A DNA stretch of 16,211 nt, taken from positions 1 to 16,211 of the forward strand of contig JASHQF010000082.1 in the NCBI GenBank assembly GCA_030037695.1, written 5' to 3'. This stretch comes from Thermoplasmata archaeon (GTDB lineage: Archaea > Thermoplasmatota > Thermoplasmata > Lutacidiplasmatales > UBA184). Of the stretch, positions 1 through 8,300 are shown piece by piece (the first letter of the stretch is position 1; the number at the start of each line of letters is the position of its first letter). The position numbers and the translations under genes are program-made. The notes under the pieces were generated by a model that had not been told where the DNA came from, ran no database searches, and saw only the letters and a list, made by a program, of their open reading frames with translations.

Positions 1-384
1 GGCTTCACTTCGCTCGCCGTCACCAAGGTCGACATCCTCGGCGGGCTCGACGAGATCCCGGTGTGCACGCAGTACGTGATGCCCGACGGCACGACGGTCC
101 GGGACGTGCTCCCCACGAACGCGGACGACCTCGCGCGCGCGACGCCCGTCTACGAGAAGCTCCCCGGTTGGCCCGAGCTCCACGAGCGGGCGAAGGAACG
201 CCTCCGGCGCGAGGGGGCCCGGGCGCTCCCGTCCGCCCTGCGCCACTACCTCGACCGGATCGCGGTCGAGACCGGCGTCTCCGTCGGCTGGGTCGGCTAC
301 GGTCCGGGCCGGGGCGAGACGGTCCGGATCCCCCCGGGGGCTCCGGCCCCGGGACGCTCGACGGTCGCGGCCTGGACCGGCTAG
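1..384 (+). CDS. purA: Adenylosuccinate synthetase, C-terminal fragment (5' end outside window)
   Basis: PurA joins IMP and aspartate using GTP to make adenylosuccinate, the first committed step of AMP synthesis, in the cytoplasm. The reading frame is open from base 1, and only the last 127 residues are present. They match the C-terminal third of the family: a TSLAVTKVDILGGLDEI segment at residues 3-19 of the fragment, the PVYEKLPGW block (encoded at about 148-174), an ALP..LRHYLDRIAVETGV helix, and the closing 'GPGR.ETVRIP' variant of the family's 'GPDR.ETI' ending. A short proline/glycine-rich tail follows. It stops at TAG 382-384, six bases before the next gene, so the two are probably co-transcribed. 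The catalytic N-terminal motifs cannot be inspected. Family assignment is secure. Confidence 0.93.
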   Translation, partial: GFTSLAVTKVDILGGLDEIPVCTQYVMPDGTTVRDVLPTNADDLARATPVYEKLPGWPELHERAKERLRREGARALPSALRHYLDRIAVETGVSVGWVGYGPGRGETVRIPPGAPAPGRSTVAAWTG

Positions 385-390
385 CGGACC

Positions 391-1254
391 GTGGAGTTCG
401 ACCCGTACCTCTACGTCGCCCTCGCCGCAGGATGGGCGCTCGGACGGCTCTTCCGTCTGCCCGAGGCCTGGGTGCGCCGGGGGACGTTCGTCACGGTCGT
501 CGTTTTGGTCGCTCTCCTCGGCGCCACGTTGCGCGGCGTCGGCCTCGCGGCGCTCGCCGTGGAGATCCCGTGGGCGGTGGGGTTCGTCGCGCTCCTGCTC
601 GGGGTCACCGTGGCGGTGTTCTGGCTCCTGGCCCGCGCGAGCCCCGCCCCGGCACGACCTCCGGGGCCCGAGGCGCCCCGAACCTGGTCGACCAGTCTCG
701 CCCTCGTCGCCGCCCTCCTGGCGGGGTTCGGGCTTGGTGGGGTCGTGGCGCTGCCGACCGCGGTCGGTCTCCGCGGGACCCTCTACGCGTTGCTCTTCCT
801 CGTGGGGATCGCGATCCACCTGGACCGGGCCGGGCTCGCCCGAGCCTGGCTTCCGATCACCGCCGCCGGCGTCGGGGCCGTCGCCGGCTCGCTCCTGTTC
901 TATCTTGCCGGCCACACCGCCCTCGGCCCCTCGCTCGGCATCGGGCTCGCGTTCGGCTGGTACACGCTCGCGGGCCCACTGCTCTCCGCCCATAGCGGGG
1001 CCGCGATCGGGCTCCTCGCGTTCCTCGTGAACTTCCTGCGGGAGATCCTGACGATGCTGCTCTCCCCGCGGCTCGGCCCTCGCCTCGGGGGCCCCGGGCT
1101 CGCGGCGATGGGAGGGGCGACCGCGATGGACACGACGCTCCCGTTCGTGACCCGGTACGGTTCGGAGGAGAGCGCGTCCCTCGCTCTCGCGAGCGGCCTC
1201 GTGCTCACCGTCGTCGCCGGGCTCGTCGTCCCTCTGGTCCTCGCCGCCCTCTAG
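391..1254 (+). CDS. lysO: LysO-family (DUF340) lysine exporter, membrane protein
   Basis: This 287-residue protein is almost entirely hydrophobic, with roughly eight membrane segments, as in LysO/YbjE, which exports L-lysine and toxic analogues across the cytoplasmic membrane. The family signature is clear in the C-terminal half: 'GWYTLAGPLL' from residue 189, an 'FLVNFLREI' helix about 20 residues later, and 'GGATAMDTTLPFV' from residue 241, followed by a last hydrophobic helix. The N-terminal part has the paired helices of the first LysO half, joined by an Ala/Pro-rich loop (residues ~80-100). The start is taken as GTG 391, six bases after purA; no ATG fits as well and no strong ribosome-binding site is visible, so translational coupling to purA is plausible. 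The substrate is inferred from the family; related amino acids or diamines are possible. Confidence 0.85.
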   Translation: MEFDPYLYVALAAGWALGRLFRLPEAWVRRGTFVTVVVLVALLGATLRGVGLAALAVEIPWAVGFVALLLGVTVAVFWLLARASPAPARPPGPEAPRTWSTSLALVAALLAGFGLGGVVALPTAVGLRGTLYALLFLVGIAIHLDRAGLARAWLPITAAGVGAVAGSLLFYLAGHTALGPSLGIGLAFGWYTLAGPLLSAHSGAAIGLLAFLVNFLREILTMLLSPRLGPRLGGPGLAAMGGATAMDTTLPFVTRYGSEESASLALASGLVLTVVAGLVVPLVLAAL

Positions 1255-1256
1255 CA

Positions 1257-1266
1257 CCGCTTATGC
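1257..1266 (+). promoter_or_regulatory. Candidate TATA box for tRNA-Val
   Basis: A short A/T island (CCGCTTATGC) lies in otherwise G/C-only sequence, centred about 29 bases before the first base of the mature tRNA. That is close to the usual archaeal TATA-to-start distance. It begins three bases after the stop codon of the upstream exporter. The match to a consensus TATA box is only partial, and the tRNA could also be processed from read-through of the upstream operon. Confidence 0.45.
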
Positions 1267-1290
1267 CGCGGGCCCGCTCCCGGCGGCCGC

Positions 1291-1363
1291 GGGCTCGTGG
1301 TCCAGCGGTTACGACGTCGCTCTCACACAGCGAAGATCGCCGGTTCGAATCCGGCCGAGCCCA
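1291..1363 (+). tRNA. tRNA-Val (anticodon CAC)
   Basis: The sequence folds into a complete cloverleaf with no intron. The acceptor stem is GGGCTCG (1291-1297) with CGAGCCC (1356-1362). The D arm has a GTC/GAC stem. The anticodon stem is TCGCT/AGCGA around the loop CTCACAC, placing anticodon CAC at 1324-1326, which reads the valine codon GUG. The variable loop is AGATC. The T arm is GCCGG-TTCGAAT-CCGGC. The discriminator base is A at 1363, and CCA is not encoded, so it must be added enzymatically. In this GC-rich genome with many GTG codons this isoacceptor should be heavily used. All stems are perfectly paired, so function is very likely. Confidence 0.95.
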
Positions 1364-1521
1364 TTCGAACGCGAGGGTCGAACCCACGACCGTCGAAGCG
1401 GGGTGCCGGTCGTCGTCCGGGGGCAGCCTCAGGATCGCTACGGAATCGGGAGCCGAAACGGCACCGGACCGGTCACGACCCGACCTCTCGAAACTCGAGC
1501 GCGGCCGGAAACGGCACGGCG

Positions 1522-1881
1522 GTGACGATCGTAGAGGTCCGGGTCCCGGAGTACCGGGTCGATCGCGAACCGGACTATCGGTCGATCGGGACCAGGGTTG
1601 ACAGGGCGATCGAGGCGAACTTTCCGGACGGAGAGTACCTCCTCCGGGCGATCGGCGTGGACGATCACCCGGGTCTGACGCTGTCGGAACTCGTGCGGAT
1701 CGTCGTGACCACGGGGACGGACAAGCACGATCCCGGCCGGGGGTCGGTCGGCCACGACGAATTCTCCGGCTACGACTACGATATCCAAGCGGGCCCCATC
1801 GAGATCCGGCAGGCGCGTCTGCTGCCGTCCCGCGTCGAGCCGCTCCCCACGGTGTTCGGGGGGATCGTGCGGCATTTCTAA
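1522..1881 (+). CDS. Hypothetical 119-aa protein
   Basis: I do not recognise this family. The open frame extends upstream through the tRNA, which cannot be coding, so the true start must lie downstream. GTG 1522 is the most natural choice, giving a protein beginning MTIVEVRVPEYR. It is acidic and soluble, with no signal peptide or membrane segment. It contains a 'DGEYLLRAIGVDDHPG' stretch, a helix 'TLSELVRIVV', and a 'SGYDYDIQAGPIEIR' strand-like segment near the end. The codon pattern (G/C at third positions) and normal amino-acid composition support real coding over the Arg/Pro-rich antisense frame here. No convincing TATA box is seen in 1364-1521. The stop is TAA 1879-1881. Confidence 0.6.
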   Translation: MTIVEVRVPEYRVDREPDYRSIGTRVDRAIEANFPDGEYLLRAIGVDDHPGLTLSELVRIVVTTGTDKHDPGRGSVGHDEFSGYDYDIQAGPIEIRQARLLPSRVEPLPTVFGGIVRHF

Positions 1882-1911
1882 CGCGATGCGCCCTTGGATC
1901 GAGGGCACGCG

Positions 1912-2082
1912 GTGCGGATCGACCTCCTCATGCTCTACGATCCGAGGAAGATGGCCCGGGCCCGAAAGCTCCGCCTTCGGGGCAAGAGCGTCCGGAGGGG
2001 GCTCCGACGCTTTCTCTACAAGTTTAGGGAACCGACCGCCAAGCGAGAGGCGCTTCGAGGTCTCGTCCAAGTACTACGATAA
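1912..2082 (+). CDS. Possible small basic protein (~56 aa), doubtful
   Basis: This short frame follows the 119-aa gene by 30 bases. Starts at TTG 1894, GTG 1912 or ATG 1930 give 62, 56 or 50 residues; GTG 1912 is chosen without ribosome-binding-site support. The product is very basic, with a run such as 'KMARARKLRLRGKSVRRG' and then 'LRRFLYKFREP', compatible with a nucleic-acid-binding peptide. No known family is recognised. Its composition is not obviously that of a shadow frame, but the small size and absence of a clear start signal keep confidence low. It may be co-transcribed with the upstream hypothetical gene. Confidence 0.35.
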   Translation: MRIDLLMLYDPRKMARARKLRLRGKSVRRGLRRFLYKFREPTAKREALRGLVQVLR

Positions 2083-2150
2083 TCGGGCTCCGGGCGACCT
2101 CGCAGGACCCCACGGGCCACGCCGTGCCAGGAAAATCGTACCGTGCAGAG

Positions 2151-2161
2151 CCCCTTCGGGG
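2151..2161. other. Small GC hairpin between convergent genes
   Basis: CCCC-TTC-GGGG at 2151-2161 can form a compact stem in the 179-bp gap between the plus-strand small ORF (ends 2082) and the minus-strand DinB-family gene (ends 2262). A hairpin between convergent 3' ends could help transcript ending or stability from either side, but there is no flanking T tract. I see no gene or other signal in 2083-2261. Confidence 0.25.
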
Positions 2162-2261
2162 TGCGCCCCTGGATGGAAACTGGCGGCCTATCACGAGCCT
2201 CGTCGGTGCTTCCGGGCGGGCGAGGGCCCTCCCCCCGTTCGCTGGGGTACCGTGAGCGGGC

Positions 2262-2801
2262 CTAGGATCCGCTCGGGGGAGCATCCCGGATCCGGCCGGC
2301 CGTGTGCCCCCAATCGATCCAGCTGAGCACCGGAGCGTCGATGTCGATCTGCCAGAGGAGGGCGTTGAGCTCCCCCCGGTGCTGAAGCTCCTCTTCCACC
2401 AGGTGCCATAGCACCTCGCGAACCGGGATGTTGCAGTCGTGGGGCGACCCCCGGCCCTTTTCCCGGAAGACCGTGCGGTCGAGGTCGGCCACGGTGAGCT
2501 CCGCCATGATCCGCTGGATCTGCGTTTGGAGGTACGTCTCGTCCGTCCCCAGCATCGCGACGCTCGGGGGCGCGTCGGGGTCCCCTTCCTGGGGCGGGAA
2601 TCCGAACCTCGCACAGCTCTTCATCCAGAAGTACAGGGCCCCCTGCGAGTGGGCGAAGATATCGAGCAGGGTGGGGTGCGAGGCACCCCGGTCGCGCGCG
2701 AGCTCCTCGGCGGGCAACCTCGCGAACGTCTCGAGGTACCCCCGGCGCGCCGCGGCGAGGTAGGCGAACCACGCCCGGATCGTTTCGAGCTCCGACGCCA
2801 T
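2262..2801 (-). CDS. DinB-family four-helix protein
   Basis: This 179-residue soluble protein belongs to the DinB/YfiT-like superfamily: four-helix-bundle, metal-dependent proteins that in other members act as thiol S-transferases or have unknown roles. Visible marks are the first-helix region 'RAWFAYL', a 'DIFAHSQGALYFW' segment carrying H51, and the last-helix motif 'LWHLVEEELQHRGELNALLW' (residues 131-150) with H133 and H141. In many members the final motif is HxxxHRG; here the first position of that pair is E137, so metal binding, if kept, would use Glu or H133. The start is ATG 2799-2801, because the longer frame runs into the upstream gene. It lies 23 bases downstream of the SnoaL-like gene on the same strand, so the two probably share a transcript. 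The substrate is unknown. Confidence 0.8.
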   Translation of the reverse strand: MASELETIRAWFAYLAAARRGYLETFARLPAEELARDRGASHPTLLDIFAHSQGALYFWMKSCARFGFPPQEGDPDAPPSVAMLGTDETYLQTQIQRIMAELTVADLDRTVFREKGRGSPHDCNIPVREVLWHLVEEELQHRGELNALLWQIDIDAPVLSWIDWGHTAGRIRDAPPSGS

Positions 2802-2824
2802 CGAACGCCCCGGCGCGACGCGGT

Positions 2825-3178
2825 TCACTCGGGGCCCTTGAGCAGGGCCCCGTACGACGACTTCCGCTTGATCTTCCCGTTCTCGAGCTCGAAGATGTTG
2901 CAGTACTGCACGTCGAACTTCTTGCCGTCCTTCTTCGCGACGTGAGCTACCCCCTCGACCACGACGACGTTCCCCTCCTCGATGAACCGCTGGACCTCGT
3001 TGCGGAGCTGGTCGTCGCCGTAGTTCTGCACGAACGCGGCCTTCCCTCGCGTCCGGGCCCCGCCCGGGGGAACTCCGTCGGCCCACTCGATCCATTCGAC
3101 GTCGTCGGCGAGGAACTCGGCGGCCTTCGCCGGCGGCGCCTTCGCGTGGGCCTCGATCAGATGCTTGTTCGAGCTCAT
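2825..3178 (-). CDS. NTF2/SnoaL-like small protein
   Basis: This 117-residue protein has the layout of the NTF2-like (SnoaL/ketosteroid isomerase-related) cone-shaped alpha+beta fold: N-terminal helices (residues ~5-24), a 'DDVEWIEWADG' strand, 'RGKAAFVQNYG' helix, then strands 'NVVVVEGVAHV', 'KFDVQYCNIFELENGKI' and 'YGALLKG'. Members are small-ligand enzymes or binding proteins; no specific activity can be assigned. It starts at ATG 3178 and a TATA-like box lies 27 bases upstream, so the message is probably leaderless. The DinB-family gene follows 23 bases after its stop. The pairing of two small-molecule-type folds suggests a shared detoxification or stress role, which is inference only. 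Confidence 0.8.
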   Translation of the reverse strand: MSSNKHLIEAHAKAPPAKAAEFLADDVEWIEWADGVPPGGARTRGKAAFVQNYGDDQLRNEVQRFIEEGNVVVVEGVAHVAKKDGKKFDVQYCNIFELENGKIKRKSSYGALLKGPE

Positions 3179-3201
3179 CCCGTGGCGCGAGCGGGGAACG
3201 G

Positions 3202-3209
3202 TATTTAGC
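3202..3209 (-). promoter_or_regulatory. TATA box of the SnoaL-like/DinB transcription unit
   Basis: On the minus strand the sequence reads GCTAAATA followed by CCGTTCCCC. Its centre is about 27 bases from the A of the ATG at 3178. That is the spacing expected when transcription starts at or next to the start codon, and no Shine-Dalgarno is present, so a leaderless message is likely. Confidence 0.65.
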
Positions 3210-3365
3210 GCGGCGTCGTTCGAGGCAAGGGTTGCTGGGAGATCCGCCAGCCGCGCATCGATTCTGAGGGCGAACCGGAGCCGTCCTCGCAGGCCGGCGG
3301 CCGGACCTCGCCCGACGCCCGGCGAACGCCCGGGATCCCCCTCGCGTCGGCCGCCCCCGCGCGGC

Positions 3366-3382
3366 GGGCCCGCGGGGGGCCC
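3366..3382. other. Perfect GC hairpin just past the giant gene's stop
   Basis: GGGCCC (3366-3371), loop GCGGG, GGGCCC (3377-3382) forms a six-pair all-GC stem. It lies ten bases beyond the stop codon of the giant minus-strand gene and upstream of the SnoaL promoter region. It could mark or protect the transcript's 3' end. No T tract follows, so a classical terminator is not shown. Nothing else was seen in 3210-3391. Confidence 0.3.
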
Positions 3383-3391
3383 CCTACCGGA

Positions 3392-5383
3392 TTACGGGTC
3401 GCTCGACCCCCCGTTCCCGATGAGGGAGACGGTCCCCGAAATTCCCTCGTTGAACCCGAGCTCTCCGGTCGAGGCCAGGTATACGCCGAAGCCGGGCGGT
3501 TCAGGGAGGCTGAACGTAGTGAGGATCGTCGTGCCGTTGAGCACGGTCAGGTTCGAGCTCGCGCTGTTCGTGATGAAGACCAGGCCGTTGCCCGGGTCGA
3601 AGATCGCGAAGAACGGATTCGTCCCGCAGACGATCGTCGCGACGATCTTGTAGGTCGACGCGTTCGCGATCGTGACGTCCCCGCCCCACGCCGGGATGTA
3701 GATGTCGCCGTTGTCCGGGTCGTACGTCACCGAGTGCGGGGCCCCCGCGGCGACGTCGATGCTCGTGACCACCGAATTCGTTGCCCCGTTGATCACCGTG
3801 ACGTTCGATCCCCCCTGGGTGTTCGGCACGTACAGGTAGCCGTTCGCCGGGTCGTAGCCGATCAACCCCGGACCCGTGCCGACGGTGATGTTGGCGACCG
3901 CCTTGTTCGTGGTGCCGCTGATCTCGGTGACGGTGGACCCGCCAATGTCGGGGATGTAGATCCCTCCGTTCCCCGGATCGTACGTGCCCCACCACGGCCC
4001 GGCCTTGACCGGGACGTTCGCGACGACCGCGTCCGTGGCCCCGCTGATCACCGTGACGTTCGTCCCGCCCGTATCCGCGACGTACAGGTCGCCGTTCGCG
4101 CTGTCGAACGTGGCGAACCGGGGGGTCGTGCCGACCTTGATCGCGCTCCCGACGACGGAGGTCCCGTTGAGGACGGTCACCGTGTTCGAGCCGCTGTTCA
4201 TGACGTAGATGTAGCCGTTGGAGCTGTCGTAGGTCACCGACCACGGATTGGACCCCACCGTGATGTTCGTGAGCACCTTGTTCGTCACCGGATTCACCAC
4301 GCTCACCGTGCCGGAGCCGTTGTTCGGCACGTAGAGGTAGCCGTTCCGGGCGTCGTAGGCCGGGAACGTCGGGGTCTTCTGGACCGAGGGGGAGACGGCC
4401 ACCAGGGGGGTCCCGGTCGAGATCTCGGTCATCGTGGAGGCCCCGGTGTTGGCGACATAGACCCCCGAGTTCCCGGGGTCGTAGACGGGGGCCCACGGAC
4501 CGGGCCCGGTCGGGATCGTCGCAACGACCGAATTGGTCGCGCCGTCGATCATGCTCAGCGTCGCGCCGTTGTCGTTGTCGACATACAGGTCAGCGTTCGC
4601 GGTGTCGTACACCCCGAAGAGCGGCTCGGCGCCGACGGAGATCGTGGCGATTACCTGATTGGTCGTCCCGAGGACGCTCACGGAGTTCGATCCAGCGTTG
4701 GTGACGTACACCTCTTCGTTCGCGGGGTCGTACGTCGCGTTGCGCGGCGAGCTACCGACCGTGACGTTCGCCACGACCTTGTTCGTGGCGCCCGAGATCA
4801 CGGTGACGTTCCCGGAGCCCGGGTTGGGGACGTAGAGATCCCCGTTCGCGGGGCTGTACCCGACGAACCCCGGGCTGCTGCCGACCTTGACAGTGGTGGT
4901 GAGCGTGTTCGAGCTCCCGCTGATCACGCTCACGTTGCTCGAGCCCGAATTGGCGACGTAGATCTCGTTGGTCGTGGCATCGTAGGCGGCGTTCAGCGGG
5001 TTCGTCCCTACGGAGACGTTCTTGGTGAGGGTGGTCCCGCTGATCACGTCGACGCCGCCGCGCCCGGAGCTCTGGGTCCAGCACGGAACATAGACCTCCC
5101 CGTTCGTCGGATCGTACGTCGCGGAGTGGGGGGCCCAATTCCCGGCGACGGTCCCGACGACCGTGTCGGTCGCCCCGCTGATCACGCTGACATCGTAGCT
5201 GTTCGAATCGGGGATGTAGATGTCCCCGTTCCGGGGGTCGTACGTGCCCCGGAGCGGGTCAGAGCCGACGGTGATCGTCGTGACGATCTTGTCCGTGGCG
5301 CCGTTGACCACGGTCACGTTGCTTGAGGTCGTGTCCGGCACGTAGAGGTAGCCGTTCGCCGGATCGTAGGTGGCGATCCCGGG
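3392..5383 (-). repeat. About 16 tandem YVTN-type beta-propeller repeats (~42 residues each)
   Basis: From the proline at 5383 to the stop, the protein repeats the pattern P-x-x-x-x-Y-D-P-x-N-G-x-[IVL]-Y-[VI]-P-[ND], then x-G-x-x-x-V-[ST]-V-I-[SN]-G-A-T-N-x-V-[VA]-x-x-I-x-V-G. Fifteen copies are complete and the last is degenerate, lacking the normal YDP and the terminal strand. Period is about 123-132 bp. Copies are diverged at the DNA level apart from the block encoding 'NGYLYVP', which recurs nearly unchanged (around 3829-3858, 4329-4358, 5339-5368). Such repeats fold as seven- or eight-bladed propellers in archaeal surface-layer proteins, so this tract could make two propellers. Confidence 0.88.
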
Positions 5384-8300
5384 GCTCGCGCTGACGTTGA
5401 ACGTCGAGTACGGCGAGAACCCGACCGTCTCCGATGGGCCGACGCCCGCGATCGTCAGCGTACCGGACGACGGCAGGGCAACGCGGTTCGCGCCGCTCCC
5501 GACGGTGTAGCTGTACGTCCCGTTCGGGAGCGAGACGGTCACGGAGGAGTTGACCGTCGTGACGCTCGACGTCCATCGATCGGGGGTCGAGTTGAGCCAG
5601 AGGCTCCAAGGGGTGTGCAGGGGGTACGTGGGCGGCGAGGTGAACTCGGCGGTGAACGAGACGGAATACGTGGTGAACCTCACCGCGGTGACCGTGGAGG
5701 TCGGGATCGTGAGCGACGACGAGCTCTTCGGGGGGATCCCCGTCGCACCCGCGTAGCTTGCGACCCAGGTGTACGAGCCGTTGGCCGCCAGGACGTCAAG
5801 CACCGGGGCCTCAGAGGTGACGGCGTACTTCGCCCCGCTCCCCGTCGAGTTGAGCCACAGCGTCCACGCGGTCCCCGGCACGAGCCCGGTCTCCTGGAAC
5901 CCGGTCTCCTCGAGGTACGAGCCGTAGACGAACGTGCCCAGGCTGACGTTGTCCCCCGTGGCGGCGGCTGCGGTCTCCGCGGCCGGAATCGTCACGGAGG
6001 GAGAGGCTTTCGTACCGGCGGGCGTCACGGTGTAGGTGTACGTCGCCCCGGGTCGCGCGAAGAAGTGCCAGTACCCCGAGAGGTTCGTCTGGGACGTGAA
6101 GTACGTCAGTTTGCCCCCGTACGTCTGGGACAGCGTGACCGTAGCGTTGACCGCCGGGACTCCACCGTCGGTGACCGTACCACCTAAGGAGATCGCCGGT
6201 TCGAGCGGATAGCTGAGGGTGGTGGTCGTGGCGCCCTGGTAGGCGCAAGGCATGTAGTTCGTGCAGTTGAAGTAGCTGTTGTCGTACCCTCCCTCGCAGC
6301 CGTCCTCCTCGGCGCAGACATCGTACCGCCAGAGCTCGTTCGCCCCGGTCAGGTTGACCGCGCCCGAACTCACCTTCCCGAGAGAGCCGAGGGGGATGGA
6401 GGTCTCCGCGACCATCCCCTCCTCGTAGGTGTTGTTCCCACAGTACGTGGGGACATCCCAGCACGCGTACAGAGAGTGGTCGCACGGAGAGTTCCACCAG
6501 CACGAGTCGCCGGAGGCGTTTACGGCCGTGTCGTTCGTGACCGCCCAGTCCTGCACGGTGCCGTTCCCCTTGACCTCGGCCGTGCTGTTGAGGTGGACGC
6601 CGTTCCAGGGGCCGTTGTCCTGGCCAGGGAGCTCCCAGCCGAAGTAGTTCAGGAGCGCCGAGACAATATCGAGCGCCACGCCCACCGCACACCCTACGAT
6701 CGTCTCGCAGAGCGCGATCGTAAAGATCACGTCGACGACGAACTGGGAGACGGTGTTCACCCACTTGTTGTTGAGGAACGGAATCATGTCGTGGACGAAG
6801 TTCCCAGCGACCGAGAGCGGGAAACCGGCACCGGCGATCGCATCCAGGATGTCGTAGCCGACGTGCGCGCCGTCCCAGACGCTCTGGGCCGTGTCCAGCT
6901 GCTCGAGCCACGGAGCGTCCCCGTAGAGGAGCGAATCGACGTCGCCCGAGCCGGCGAGGTCATCGCCCAGGTTGTAGGCATCGATGGCATCCGCGGCCCA
7001 CGGTCCGATGTTGACGGAGCTCCCGTTCAGGCCCTTCGGGAGGTAGCCGTCCCAGGTGCTCGTGTTGGTGTTCTGGGCGCTGATGTTCGTCCCAAAGATG
7101 CCAGTGATGTTGGTGACGGCCGAGGCGGGCAGGCCCGTGACGTGTTCGGCGGCATCCATCAAGGCGATCGGGTAGCAGACGAAGTTTTCGGTGCCGGGGT
7201 TGTAGGGGTTGATGCTTCCGGTGAACGCCTTGTACGTGGCGTACCAGCACGGCACCCAGACCTCCGAGTCGACCGTCGACGTCATGTACAGCTGGAACTG
7301 CTCGGCGCTTGCGTTGTACTTGTAGAGCGGCAACGCCGACACGGTCGCCGAGTTGTTCACCAGATCGTACCCACCGTCCTTCCATCCCCCGTCGCTCGCC
7401 GACGTCGTCTGCGTAACGTTGCCGGTCGTCTCGGGCTGGATCGCGAACGGCGTCGTGTCCTGGGTCGGGTAGACCGTCCGATTCCCGTAGTAGCCGGTCC
7501 AACCGGCGTCGTACGGCGTGTCCGTCGATGCGGCCGTGTATACGCCCTCGAGGCCCCCGAGGGCGGAGACGGTCACCTCGATCGTCGTCGACGTAGCTGA
7601 GTAGCCGCTGACGAACTTCAGGCCCCCGAAGAGGAGCCATTTCTTGAACGTGTACGGTGCGCCCGTCGCCGCGCCCGCCGTGGCGTTCCAGGCGTACTTC
7701 TCGCACATCGGTGCCGAGCTGAAACTGATCGTGCCGCCCGAAGCGATCACGACGCTCGTCTCGTTCGGGGCGAAGGAGGTCGAGCCGCCCACCGCGCCGT
7801 ACCACGTGCCGCACGATCCGGGATTCGTGGAGAGGGCGACTCCGTCGTCGCCGGTCGGCACGGGGGCGGTGATCGCGGAGATCGACAGCGCGCCCCAGCC
7901 GACGCCGTTGTTGGCGCTACCGCCGAGGCCGAGATCGTAGGTCCCGGTCTGGCTGTACGACGGCGAGAAGCTGTACGTTTTGGAGAGGTTCACAGAGAGG
8001 TTCGTGACCAGCGTCGGGTTGTCGTCGTCGATCAGATGAACGGAGAGCACGGTGGTGGGGGCCGAGTAGCTGGCGGCGAACTCGATCACGTTTCCCGACA
8101 GGGGGTCGAAGCCGGTCCCGTTGCCGAGGTCGCTCTTGGCGGTGATGTCCGAGCTGGTGACCACCCCGCCGGTCCCGGGCTGGACCATGTAGAGGTTGTA
8201 CTCGCCCACCGCGCTGGTCCCGTTGGTCTCGTAGCCGGGGTCCCACTGGACCACGACGTAGGGAGAAGAGGAGTACGGGAAGATGACCGCGCCCTCCTTC

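Noticed and set aside
1297..1521. N-terminal extension of the 119-aa gene through the tRNA
   Set aside because: It would translate most of a perfect tRNA-Val gene. The start was moved to GTG 1522.
1438..2070. 210-codon minus-strand open frame over the 119-aa gene
   Set aside because: Its composition (Arg, Pro, Asp, His, Val runs) is that of an antisense shadow. The plus-strand frame has more natural composition.
3734..5326. 530-codon plus-strand open frame opposite the propeller repeats
   Set aside because: It is a periodic 'GDVDVPVRGVV'-like shadow of the repeats on the other strand. The propeller reading is clearly the real one.
3392..5383. Regular ~125-bp repetition that could suggest a CRISPR or satellite array
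   Set aside because: The repetition is at protein level with diverged DNA and matches YVTN beta-propeller blades. There are no identical short repeats with unique spacers.
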